Below are positions 1 to 7,311 of a stretch of 30,554 bases of DNA, one piece after another. The position numbers and the translations under genes were made by a program. Source of the DNA: a virus; the IMG/VR virus record IMGVR_UViG_3300048128_000091, positions 1 through 30,554 of that record. The stretch is one strand, 5' to 3'. Numbering within the stretch: the first letter of the stretch is position 1; each line of letters opens with the position of its first letter. A model generated the notes under the pieces. It saw only the letters and a program-made list of their open reading frames with translations, was not told the origin of the DNA and did not search any database.

Positions 1-143
1 AAACCATCTACAGAAGAAGCACAATATTGGGAAGGTTGGGGAACTGCCTTAAAACCTGCTCAAGAGCCTGCTATCCTTTGTAGAAAGCCTATAGAGAAGG
101 GTTTGAATGTATCAGAGAATGTTTTGAAGTGGGGAACAGGTGC
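1..143. repeat. Terminal redundancy, left copy
   Basis: This segment aligns without gaps to 30412-30554, with mismatches at positions 6, 7, 36, 81 and 135 (138 of 143 identical). In the shared reading frame, four of the five changes are silent and one changes Ser to Ala. The reading frame is preserved across the join. Confidence 0.95.
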
Positions 144-717
144 GATAAATATAGATGCTTGTAGATTTGGATATGGTGATCCTTGTTGGGTAGGACCTCA
201 AGATCCTGTAGGACCTAGATCAGTTGGAGGTTGGCAAGATGCTTATGTTGGAGGAAAATTAGTCAATCCAATTTCAACAGAAGATCCTGAAGCGAGATGG
301 CCTGCAAATATATATCAATGTGCAAAACCTTCAAGATCAGAACGTGAAACAGGACTAGATGATCTACCTAAAAAACCTTCAAGATCAAATATGAATAGTC
401 ACAATGGAACAGGAGAAAGAGTCGATGGAAATCCTACACCTATGAGAGGTAATTTCCATCCAACAGTAAAACCTACAAAACTCATGGCATGGTTATGTCG
501 TCTTCTAACTCCAAAAGGAGGAATTGTATTAGATACATTTCTAGGATCAGGAACAACAGGAGTATCTGCTTCTATGGAAGGCTTCAAATTCATAGGTACA
601 GAAATGAATCCTGAATACTGTGATATTGCGCTTCAGAGAATCAAACATGCAACAGGTCATGATATAATCAAAGTAGAAGCTGTTATCTTTGAGGTGAATA
701 ATGTCGAAAGTAGGTAG
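1..717 (+). CDS. ParB-like/DNA N6-adenine methyltransferase, C-terminal part (5' end lies at the other end of the window)
   Basis: The frame is open from base 1 and continues the gene that starts at 29437, so this is the C-terminal 238 residues of a protein of about 563. The SAM-binding motif (F-L-G-S-G-T-T-G) lies at bases 538-561, about residue 505 of the joined protein. It follows the catalytic DPPY encoded near 30049, and this order (IV before I) is that of beta-class amino-methyltransferases. The segment before it, rich in W, G and N, is the probable target-recognition region. The HPTVKP motif just before motif I is typical of this family. The ATG at 103 is only an internal Met; the reading frame upstream matches the other copy with mostly synonymous differences. 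The stop overlaps the terminase small subunit start by 17 bases. Expected role: methylation of phage DNA, perhaps against host restriction. Target site unknown. Confidence 0.9.
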   Translation, partial: KPSTEEAQYWEGWGTALKPAQEPAILCRKPIEKGLNVSENVLKWGTGAINIDACRFGYGDPCWVGPQDPVGPRSVGGWQDAYVGGKLVNPISTEDPEARWPANIYQCAKPSRSERETGLDDLPKKPSRSNMNSHNGTGERVDGNPTPMRGNFHPTVKPTKLMAWLCRLLTPKGGIVLDTFLGSGTTGVSASMEGFKFIGTEMNPEYCDIALQRIKHATGHDIIKVEAVIFEVNNVESR

Positions 718-1165
718 ACCATTGAAGTTGAATGAAATCGTGATTCAAATGTTAGAGAAGGCTTATAGTTTGGGTATGTCTCCAAAACTAGCATGTGATC
801 ATGCTTCTGTATCTCAATCCTCATATAATACTTGGATGCAAAGAGGAGAGAAGGATCGCTATGACAATGAAGAAACCATCTTTGCAGATCTGAATCGAAG
901 AGTAAAAAAAGCAAGGTCTAATCATGCACTTGCTAATCTTGCACTTATACAGAAGGCAGCAAAAGAAGACGGAACTTGGACAGCAGCAGCATGGCTCCTC
1001 GAGAGAGTACACAAGGAATATCAGAAACAACCGGAGCAGATCGTTGAGGTAAATGTAGATAATAGACAATTATCAGTGGTTCAGTTAATGAAGGAATTAG
1101 AGAATACAGATCAGGAGATCAAAGAGTTGATTGCTAGACCTGTGATAGATCTAGATGAGGAGTAG
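701..1165 (+). CDS. terS: Terminase small subunit
   Basis: A 154-residue protein directly before the large terminase. It opens with G-R-P-L-K-L and a predicted helix-turn-helix (about residues 8-45, with LACDHASVSQSSYNTWMQRG as the HTH-like core), followed by a helical middle (K-A-R-S-N-H-A-L-A-N-L) and an acidic end. This is the usual layout of phBC6A51-type or related small terminases, which recognise the packaging site and recruit the large subunit. The ATG lies 5 bases after a GAGGTG Shine-Dalgarno site and overlaps the end of the methyltransferase gene. The assignment rests on domain pattern and position. No pac or cos site was identified. Confidence 0.85.
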   Translation: MSKVGRPLKLNEIVIQMLEKAYSLGMSPKLACDHASVSQSSYNTWMQRGEKDRYDNEETIFADLNRRVKKARSNHALANLALIQKAAKEDGTWTAAAWLLERVHKEYQKQPEQIVEVNVDNRQLSVVQLMKELENTDQEIKELIARPVIDLDEE

Positions 1166-1168
1166 AGA

Positions 1169-1483
1169 ATGAATGCAAGCATAAAGAATGTTCATTTCGG
1201 TAAATGGTTGAATAGAAAGATAGGATCAAAAACGCACTTCTGTCAAAGGTTTGAATGGAAATCTAGAGAGTTACTTAGATGGTGTCAAGGTAAGAACTTT
1301 CCTAAATCACCAGTATTATCTCAACTTCTCTATGATTTACATCTTCATATAGGACAGGAATATACATCACTACTAGCAGAATGTCACGAACAACTTATGA
1401 AGGATCACAAAGTTTATAAATATGAGCAGGAAAAAATTAGAAGACAATCTGAGAAAGAAGCAGCAACTGATAGAGAATGCTAA
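1169..1483 (+). CDS. Small XRE/Cro-type helix-turn-helix protein between the terminase genes
   Basis: 104 residues, basic, with a Cro/CI-like HTH pattern at about residues 21-60: a KTHFCQRF helix, a recognition-like helix, then G-K-N-F-P-K-S and L-S-Q-L-L-Y-D-L. This matches the XRE consensus G-K-x-x-P-S-x-x-x-L-x-x-L. It starts 3 bases after the small terminase stop behind GAGGAG, and its last 62 bases overlap the large terminase start in another frame. It could be a regulator, or an accessory DNA-binding packaging factor given its position. One of three small HTH proteins in this genome (others at 13163 and 29113). Confidence 0.7.
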   Translation: MNASIKNVHFGKWLNRKIGSKTHFCQRFEWKSRELLRWCQGKNFPKSPVLSQLLYDLHLHIGQEYTSLLAECHEQLMKDHKVYKYEQEKIRRQSEKEAATDREC

Positions 1484-2897
1484 GAAATATCCTCTTTCTG
1501 TTTCTCTTCTATGGGTTCCTTATTGCCATAACTGGAAAGGCATAACAGGAGAACGTGATCGGGGTTGCGGCCGTCCTATGAAAAGAATCAAAGGGGATCT
1601 GTATAGGTGTGATCATTGTGATATTACAGAGAAGAGAACATCACAACAACATTCTCTTCTCTCTTTAGGTTCTGAGAGTACTTTGATATCAGGAGGTAAC
1701 AGAGCAGGGAAAACAGAAGTAGGTGCATGTTTATCTGTAGCCTTTGCAAGTGGATCAAAGGAGCAATATGTCAGAGATTGGTTACAACTTAATAACCTAC
1801 CTCTTGATCTCGTTCCTGAAAATCCTAGTACTGTTTGGTGTGCCTCTTTGAGTTATAAAGACGGTCTAGAATATCTCAGGCCAAAGTTAGATAAATATCT
1901 ACCTATAGGCACAAAGAAAACACGTTGGACTTCTCAAGATCGGGCGGTTGCTATTCTACCCAATGGTGGAAGGATCGTTTCTATGAGTTGTGATTCAGGT
2001 CGTGAGGGTTTTCAAGGTGGATCTGTCTCTATGGTGTGGATTGATGAAGAGCCAAACGATGAAGGAATATTTCACGAGTGTCTTCTTAGAACAGTAGATC
2101 AGAAGGGTAAAGTAATAATTACAGCTACACCTTTGAAGGGTCTATCTTGGATGTTTGAAAGATTTGTTGAAAATCCGGCAAAGGGCTTTGAAGTTGTCAA
2201 AATATCAGGTCTAGATAATCCATATGTATCTAGTTTCAAGATGAGGAGAACAGTATCCCATCTTACAGAAGCATCTCAAAGATCTAGATTGTTTGGTGAG
2301 TTCTCTTCTCAATCCGGTCTGGTTTATCCTGAGTTCTCCAAAGATACTCATCTTATAGATATAGAAGAAATTCCAAACCACTGGAGAAGATATATATCTA
2401 TTGACTTTGGATCTAGTCATCCCTTCTGTGCTTTATGGGTTGCAGAGGCCCCCGCTGGTTATTACTCTTCTGATACTACTCTGATTGTATACAGAGAACT
2501 CTATTGGGTGAATCATACAACGATAGAATCAGGAAGAGAGATCAATAGAATCAACAAGTTGCACAATGAAGAAATACATTGGTATGTAGCAGATCCAGAA
2601 TCTAAGGACGGTCGTCTAACATTAGGAAGAGAATGCAATATAAGAACCTTACCTGCTCCAAAACATCTAGGAGTAAATGAGGGGATCAATATGGTTAGAG
2701 AATATTTGCAGATTGATAAAGAAGGCAAATCTAGATTGTTATTTACTAAGGACGTGAAAAACACTTTAAGAGAGTTCAGGCTCTACAAGTGGGATAATAA
2801 ATCTAAGAAGGATGTCGTGAAAAAGGACAATGATCACGCTATGGACAGTTTAAGGTACTTTGTTATGCAATTTATGAGATATAATGCACATCAATAG
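1422..2897 (+). CDS. terL: Terminase large subunit (packaging ATPase and nuclease)
   Basis: 491 residues. The Walker A motif G-G-N-R-A-G-K-T is at residues 91-98 and the Walker B-like M-V-W-I-D-E-E at 204-210. The RNase H-like nuclease domain follows, with acidic residues D328 (S-I-D-F-G), D391 (V-A-D-P-E-S) and D471/D475 (N-D-H-A-M-D-S-L-R-Y). A C-G-R-P to C-D-H-C stretch at about residues 49-68 looks like a small zinc finger before the ATPase. The protein pumps DNA into the prohead and cuts the concatemer. The first ATG in the frame lies inside the preceding gene, with only a distant AAGGA, so translation may depend on coupling. No later in-frame start lies before conserved residues. Confidence 0.95.
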   Translation: MSRKKLEDNLRKKQQLIENAKKYPLSVSLLWVPYCHNWKGITGERDRGCGRPMKRIKGDLYRCDHCDITEKRTSQQHSLLSLGSESTLISGGNRAGKTEVGACLSVAFASGSKEQYVRDWLQLNNLPLDLVPENPSTVWCASLSYKDGLEYLRPKLDKYLPIGTKKTRWTSQDRAVAILPNGGRIVSMSCDSGREGFQGGSVSMVWIDEEPNDEGIFHECLLRTVDQKGKVIITATPLKGLSWMFERFVENPAKGFEVVKISGLDNPYVSSFKMRRTVSHLTEASQRSRLFGEFSSQSGLVYPEFSKDTHLIDIEEIPNHWRRYISIDFGSSHPFCALWVAEAPAGYYSSDTTLIVYRELYWVNHTTIESGREINRINKLHNEEIHWYVADPESKDGRLTLGRECNIRTLPAPKHLGVNEGINMVREYLQIDKEGKSRLLFTKDVKNTLREFRLYKWDNKSKKDVVKKDNDHAMDSLRYFVMQFMRYNAHQ

Positions 2898-2906
2898 GAG
2901 TATACA

Positions 2907-5900
2907 ATGAGTGATAATTATTTTGTTAGATTATATAATGCTATATTAGGAAAGAGTTACGCAAAGCAAATAGATAAGCCAAAAGAAGAGAATCGTGGTG
3001 CTAGTTGGAACTCTGCAGGAGGTGTTAGAAATACATTCTCGGCTGATCTCTCTATGAATGCCTTTGCTCTTCATGGTTATACTCACGCAGGTGTCAAAAG
3101 ACTATCTCAAGATCTTGCAGCTCTTCCTTTGCGATTGATTAAAGGTTATGGAGATCAGGCGGTTGAAGTTATGGATCATCCTGTACTAGACCTTATAAGA
3201 ATGCCTTCAACAGATACAGATGAGTTTCTTTTCAGAGAACAGATAACAATAGATCTAGTGTTATCAGGTAACTGTTACATTCTTCTTCTCGGTTCTTCTG
3301 ATCGTCCTGTCTCTATGGTTCGCTTGCATCCTGAAGAGGTTAGAATAGTTACAGATCCCCAAAAGGGTCTTATAGGGTATGAGCATAATTCTTCTGGTTC
3401 TGTTGTTATGTATCCTCCTGAAAGAATCATACATGGAAAGAATGCAGGATATGCAAAAGGCGCTCAGGCTCTCTATGGTACAGGTGCAATTCAACCCCTT
3501 GCAAAAGAACTAGATGCTGATTTGAACTCTCAAAAACTCGTATCAGAAGCAACTGCAAAGGGTAGGCCTGATGTTCTTCTATCACCAAAAGAAGACGGTG
3601 ATATTTGGAATAAAGAAGTAAGAAGACAGATCCTTGATCAGTATTCAGGAATGCAAAAAGCAGGTGGTGCTATGGTTCTATCTGGTCAAGTACAAGTTGA
3701 TCTCCTTCAGTTATCTCCTCGTGAAATGGAATTCCAAGCATCTAGAACTATGGCCAGAGAATCTATCTCTGCTGTTTTGGGTGTACCTCCTTCTGTTCTA
3801 GGTCTTCCTACTGCAAACTATGCAACTGCTAGACAGGCAGCTATCGAATACTGGAGTAATCAGATAAAGAGAGGAAAAAGAATAGGATTGTTATTTACTC
3901 GTATTGCTAGACTATGGGAGGATGATCTGCACTTTGAGCATGATTATTCTGAAGTTGAGGCTCTTCAATCTGTAAGAGATGCAAAGTTGTTGCGAGTAGA
4001 AAAACATATCTTTAATGGTATCGCTCCTGAAGTTGCTTATGCTGCTGAAGGTCTAGAGTTTCCCAGAGCACAAGAGCCAAAGGATATAGGAGAAGAAGAA
4101 GAAGAGAATGTTAGATATTTGCTAGATGTATTTAAGGCGGTTGATTATGGTGATAAGTCAAATGCTCGAGCAGCCATGCAAGCACTTCCTGAAGGAACAC
4201 AAACTGCATTGAAAAAAAAAGCAGAGGATCACAATGAAGAACATGGATCTGATCCTAAGAAGAAGGTGACAAATGTTAATTATTTGGCAGTGTCTTATCA
4301 TAGAGGACTGGGGGCCTATGAAAATAATCCTGCTTCTGTACGTCCTTCTGTTAATTCTGCTCAACAGTGGGCAATGGCTAGAGTGAATTCTTTTCTCTAT
4401 GCTCTAAGAAATCAAAGATATAGATCAGGAAAACACGATACAGATCTTCTTCCATCAGAACATCCTATGAGTGGAGAAGAAAAACTATTTGACCTGTTAG
4501 AAACAAAGGAACTTCCTTACAATGTAAAAGGCTTTGATTCTGAATATCTAGAATCTATGGAGGTTGTAAATATTCCAAACAATCCACAAGTACAGGAAGA
4601 GGATGAGATATTGAAAAACATTCTGGGAACTCCTGCAAACTGGAGAGATTATAAACAAGCTCATTTATTCTTCAACGAGAATCAGGATCAAATGAAAGAA
4701 GGATATTACATCAGAATAGGAAGAAGGTTAGACACTGATGATATCCTTAATGCAGCACCGGAAAAAGGAAAGATAGTTGTATTTAAAGACCTTCTAGATC
4801 TTGCCGTTGATCATTTGAACGGTCGATTTGGAAGACCTCCAATAACAGAAGACGAAAGACGATCTGCTTATCAAGTGATTACAAAGTACTTTGAAACCTT
4901 AAATCTAGAACCTCCTGCTCTTCTAGATTCATATCTAGGTTTTGACAGTAAAAAAAAAGATGAAGAAGAACTCACCAACTTTCCAAAGAGAGGGGACAAT
5001 AAAAAGATCAGCCTTAGAAACTCCCAATACCGGACTTTTGACACTGATTATGCTGAGAAACTTAAACTGAATTATCCTTCTATTTGGAGAGCAGGCGGTA
5101 ATATTCGAGGGAATGAGCAATACAGGAAACTCTATCCAATAGCAAAGAGAGGAGGAACACCAAAGAATCTAACAGAAGAACGAGCAATAAAACTTAGAGA
5201 AGCATGGATCGCTCGACATCTCAAAGATGGTTCTCAGTTCTCAGATTCATCTCATCCTGTCAACCTCTCAACGATTGCCGGAATCGTAGCACAAATAAAA
5301 TGGCTTGCTATTGGTTCTATAGGTCAAAGCAAAATGAAAAAGGTTATCAATCAAATGAAGAAAAAGATTGATGCCTCAAAGAAGGAAGAAAGAGCAAAGA
5401 AAAGATACTGGAATAGATGGGTGAAAAACTCACAAGGAAAAGCAGAGAAGGAACTGCTGAGAAGATTTAAGAGTTATCTAACAGATGCAAAGAAAAGATA
5501 TGCAAAGAGAATAGAGAAAATTGATAGTCAGGAGAAGTCTTTGATTGTCGATAGAGAAACCTTTTTGGCAATACAGGAAGAGAGACAGGAACTAGATAGA
5601 GCAGTAGGAGACACATGGCTTAAATGGTGGATGTTGACGGGTAATCAGCAACTTGACGATCTCTATAGCAGAGCAGGAAAAGAAAGACCTTTGGATCTTG
5701 TTTTTGGTAATCGTGATTATGCTAGACAGTTATGGAATTCATCAGTAGAAGACATAACAACTAGCACAGGAACATCTATCATGTCTGTAGTTGAAAGAGG
5801 TCTGGAGAATGGATTATCTACAAGAGCAATAGCACAGAATCTAATAGATACAGATCAAAGTGGGATATTCAACTTAGGAAGAGCAAACAGAATTGCTAGA

Positions 5901-6176
5901 ACAGAATCAACAAGGGTAGTAAATCAAGCAACTACAGAGTCATACAGAACACTATCTGCAAACGGGATTCAAGTGAAAAAACAATGGCTATCTTCTAGAG
6001 ATGCACTTGTTAGAGATTCACATGTTGCTCTAGATGGTCAAACAGTAGGAGCAAATGAAAACTTTCAACTTCCTTCACAATATGGAGGATATGAAGCTTC
6101 TTCTCCTGCCTCTTTTCCTGTTGCAGGTGAGAACATAAACTGTAGATGTACAGTGATCCCTGTACTCGATGAATAA
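2907..6176 (+). CDS. Giant portal protein fused to a MuF-type head morphogenesis domain
   Basis: 1089 residues, more than twice a normal portal. Residues about 30-395 form an HK97-type portal (D-H-P-V-L-D-L-I, L-S-G-N-C-Y-I, and the V-P-P-S-V-L-G-L with A-T-A-R-Q-A-A region at about 292-320). Residues about 424-518 hold a small module with R-G-L-G-A-Y, N-P-A-S-V-R-P-S-V and Q-W-A-M-A-R-V-N-S-F-L. At about 600-665 lies a segment resembling one I associate with prohead protease extensions (A-Y-Q-V-I-T-K-Y, E-P-P-A-L-L). At about 705-820 is a W-R-A-G-G-N-I-R-G-N to V-A-Q-I-K-W module, then a basic coiled coil. Residues about 940-1089 are a Phage_Mu_F (SPP1 gp7-like) domain with R-I-A-R-T-E-S-T-R, D-A-L-V-R-D-S-H and N-C-R-C-T-V. 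The portal forms the DNA gate; MuF domains act inside the head. The frame is continuous, so the fusion looks real. Middle-module names are tentative. Confidence 0.9.
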   Translation: MSDNYFVRLYNAILGKSYAKQIDKPKEENRGASWNSAGGVRNTFSADLSMNAFALHGYTHAGVKRLSQDLAALPLRLIKGYGDQAVEVMDHPVLDLIRMPSTDTDEFLFREQITIDLVLSGNCYILLLGSSDRPVSMVRLHPEEVRIVTDPQKGLIGYEHNSSGSVVMYPPERIIHGKNAGYAKGAQALYGTGAIQPLAKELDADLNSQKLVSEATAKGRPDVLLSPKEDGDIWNKEVRRQILDQYSGMQKAGGAMVLSGQVQVDLLQLSPREMEFQASRTMARESISAVLGVPPSVLGLPTANYATARQAAIEYWSNQIKRGKRIGLLFTRIARLWEDDLHFEHDYSEVEALQSVRDAKLLRVEKHIFNGIAPEVAYAAEGLEFPRAQEPKDIGEEEEENVRYLLDVFKAVDYGDKSNARAAMQALPEGTQTALKKKAEDHNEEHGSDPKKKVTNVNYLAVSYHRGLGAYENNPASVRPSVNSAQQWAMARVNSFLYALRNQRYRSGKHDTDLLPSEHPMSGEEKLFDLLETKELPYNVKGFDSEYLESMEVVNIPNNPQVQEEDEILKNILGTPANWRDYKQAHLFFNENQDQMKEGYYIRIGRRLDTDDILNAAPEKGKIVVFKDLLDLAVDHLNGRFGRPPITEDERRSAYQVITKYFETLNLEPPALLDSYLGFDSKKKDEEELTNFPKRGDNKKISLRNSQYRTFDTDYAEKLKLNYPSIWRAGGNIRGNEQYRKLYPIAKRGGTPKNLTEERAIKLREAWIARHLKDGSQFSDSSHPVNLSTIAGIVAQIKWLAIGSIGQSKMKKVINQMKKKIDASKKEERAKKRYWNRWVKNSQGKAEKELLRRFKSYLTDAKKRYAKRIEKIDSQEKSLIVDRETFLAIQEERQELDRAVGDTWLKWWMLTGNQQLDDLYSRAGKERPLDLVFGNRDYARQLWNSSVEDITTSTGTSIMSVVERGLENGLSTRAIAQNLIDTDQSGIFNLGRANRIARTESTRVVNQATTESYRTLSANGIQVKKQWLSSRDALVRDSHVALDGQTVGANENFQLPSQYGGYEASSPASFPVAGENINCRCTVIPVLDE

Positions 6177-6205
6177 AAAAAATCGAATCCTTTTACAGAT
6201 CCGAT
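6175..6205 (-). terminator. Rho-independent terminator of the leftward cassette
   Basis: On the reverse strand, GATC-rich arms ATCGGATC and GATTCGAT (6198-6205 and 6182-6189) form an 8-bp stem with one G-U pair and an 8-nt loop. A run of eight U follows (6175-6182). It lies right after the stop of the last leftward gene and overlaps the portal gene's stop codon, separating the convergent transcripts. Confidence 0.8.
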
Positions 6206-6206
6206 C

Positions 6207-6527
6207 TTATATGTAAAGATAAAAGCCTTTTCTTTTCCTGAACTTCTTCTGAAGGCCTTCAAAGTATTTTCTAGATATTATCCTTCTCTCTTCTTTGTTG
6301 TATAATACGTACAAAGAACAACCGATCCAAACATCAGAGATCTCAAAAGAATGTTCTATCTTGTGAAATATATCTAACAGATCTTTTTTCTGATCTTGAT
6401 ATTTCTTCAAATCCTTCTCCGCTTTCTGTTTGCTAGTTTGATCTATTGTTTCTGTAGTCTCTAAATATACAGATACTCCCTTGTAAGAGAGTATCAATTG
6501 TTTGCTGTGTCGATTGATAAAAATCAT
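6207..6527 (-). CDS. Small basic coiled-coil protein of unknown function (leftward cassette, third gene)
   Basis: 106 residues. The N-terminal part is short beta-like (LILSYKGVSVYLETTE). A charged helix rich in K, D and Q (about residues 30-55) follows, and the C-terminus is very basic (K-K-F-R-K-R-K). I recognise no family. The start overlaps the stop of the upstream leftward gene as ATGA, and an AGGTGAAAG Shine-Dalgarno site precedes it, so it is probably translated as part of that operon. The stop is followed at once by a terminator. Not a shadow of another gene: no forward gene lies here. Confidence 0.75.
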   Translation of the reverse strand: MIFINRHSKQLILSYKGVSVYLETTETIDQTSKQKAEKDLKKYQDQKKDLLDIFHKIEHSFEISDVWIGCSLYVLYNKEERRIISRKYFEGLQKKFRKRKGFYLYI

Positions 6528-6898
6528 CTTTCACCTAGTTCTTCAAGTGCTGTATATCCACAACCTGTATATAATCTCAATGCTATTGCTCTTGTTTCTG
6601 ACATTCTTATCAAATGAGGAGCGATCATCTTACCAACATTTCTAGGAGACGCGTCTCCAAAAGCATTATAGGTTCCTCTCTCTCCTGATACTGTTGCTTT
6701 GAAAATACATAGACCTGTTGCAACAGTTATAACAGTTCTATTCAACTTCTCCTCTTCTACTGTATCTTTATCTAGTGAAATCATTTCTGTAGCTATAGAT
6801 TGAAGACCTTGATCATGTGCTATTGCAAGTAATCCTTTGAAGGTTATAAACTCCTTGCCTTGTAGTTTTATTATGTGCTTTTGATATGGGTTATTCAT
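6524..6898 (-). CDS. Conserved phage protein, possibly a DNA recombination/annealing factor (leftward cassette, second gene)
   Basis: 124 residues, with a conserved-looking core F-K-G-L-L-A-I-A-H-D-Q-G-L, then G-E-R-G-T-Y-N-A-F-G-D-A-S-P-R-N-V and M-I-A-P-H-L-I-R-M-S-E-T-R-A-I-A. The G-D-A-x-P-x-N to H-L-I-R-M-x-E-T-R-A pattern recurs in small phage and bacterial proteins that I associate loosely with Rad52/Erf-like single-strand annealing. That link comes from memory and is weak. The start is clear: AAAGGAG sits 6 bases before ATG. A conserved hairpin (6919-6936) lies in its leader, downstream of the first cassette gene. Confidence 0.7.
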   Translation of the reverse strand: MNNPYQKHIIKLQGKEFITFKGLLAIAHDQGLQSIATEMISLDKDTVEEEKLNRTVITVATGLCIFKATVSGERGTYNAFGDASPRNVGKMIAPHLIRMSETRAIALRLYTGCGYTALEELGER

Positions 6899-6918
6899 TG
6901 TTTACTCCTTTGGTAAAT

Positions 6919-6936
6919 GGGAGGTGTTACCCTCCC
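6919..6936 (-). other. 18-nt hairpin identical to the one at 24450 (attenuator or processing element)
   Basis: On the reverse strand this reads GGGAGGGTAACACCTCCC: a 6-bp GC-rich stem with a 6-nt loop, between the first and second leftward genes. The same 18 bases occur on the forward strand at 24450-24467, after the first gene of that operon. Here the reverse-strand hairpin is followed by ATTTACC, not a U run, so it is unlikely to be a full terminator. It may attenuate, be processed, or bind a protein. Confidence 0.75.
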
Positions 6937-6950
6937 TTGTTAGTTTTTGG

Positions 6951-7154
6951 TTATTTGATTGTTATGATGATCCAAAATTCGCCACCGATATTGTACTCTT
7001 GATAGTCAAATTCACATCCCATATCTGAAAGAATACAATCTACTTGATCAAATTGATCCCAATTGAAGCATTCGATTTTTCCGTCAGAATAACAACCTGC
7101 AATCTCTTCATTTTGAATCCAGTTAGCAATTTCGATTTTTTGTTGATTAGTCAT
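6951..7154 (-). CDS. Small acidic protein of unknown function (leftward cassette, first gene)
   Basis: 67 residues, with many aromatic and acidic residues (F-N-W-D-Q-F-D-Q-V-D-C, C-E-F-D-Y-Q-E-Y) and a beta-like end (F-W-I-I-I-T-I). I recognise no family. Such small acidic early phage proteins are often host-takeover or anti-defence factors, but nothing in this sequence proves that. It starts behind the leader TAACCAAAGGAAAAATAAAATG, nearly the same as the leader of the gene at 24152, and lies downstream of an operator-like palindrome at 7211-7229. It is the first gene of the leftward unit. Confidence 0.75.
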   Translation of the reverse strand: MTNQQKIEIANWIQNEEIAGCYSDGKIECFNWDQFDQVDCILSDMGCEFDYQEYNIGGEFWIIITIK

Positions 7155-7176
7155 TTTATTTTTCCTTTGGTTATTT

Positions 7177-7191
7177 GTAAGTTCGTCTTAC
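7177..7191 (-). repeat. Short inverted repeat in the leftward leader
   Basis: GTAAG-N5-CTTAC, a 5-bp stem with a 5-nt loop, between the leftward promoter and the ribosome binding site of the gene ending at 6951. It could fold in the mRNA leader. The stem is short, so the significance is uncertain. Confidence 0.35.
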
Positions 7192-7198
7192 ATAATTA

Positions 7199-7229
7199 AG
7201 ATTATCATATTGTTTCATAACGTGCAACA
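7199..7229 (-). promoter_or_regulatory. Leftward promoter with operator palindrome (copy 1 of 3)
   Basis: On the reverse strand TGTTGCACGTTATGAAACA (7229 to 7211) is an imperfect palindrome, TGTTGCA-N5-TGAAACA. It overlaps a possible -35 box TTGCAC (7227-7222); 17 bases later is a weak -10 TAATCT (7204-7199). The same arrangement occurs at 24089 and 27092. The -10 match is poor here, but the repeat of palindrome plus conserved leader makes a regulated promoter likely. Confidence 0.65.
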
Positions 7230-7265
7230 CAAATAACAAAGAATTGTATTATTTTTTTCAAATAG

Positions 7266-7294
7266 TTGTACATGGTGATCGCCTTTGGTATATT
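7266..7294 (+). promoter_or_regulatory. Candidate promoter for the capsid operon
   Basis: TTGTAC (7266-7271), a 17-base spacer and TATATT (7289-7294) form a good sigma70-type match just before the protease gene. The predicted start would lie near 7301, giving a leader of only about ten bases, which is a reason for caution. It would restart rightward transcription after the leftward cassette. Confidence 0.45.
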
Positions 7295-7311
7295 TGCAAG
7301 TGAGGATCTAT

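Noticed and set aside
103-105. ATG as start of the left-end methyltransferase gene
   Set aside because: The frame is open to base 1, matches the right-end copy codon by codon, and no ribosome binding site precedes this ATG.
7285-7311. TTG upstream start for the protease
   Set aside because: The ATG at 7312 has a well-spaced GTGAGGA, and the extra residues show no protease-family features.
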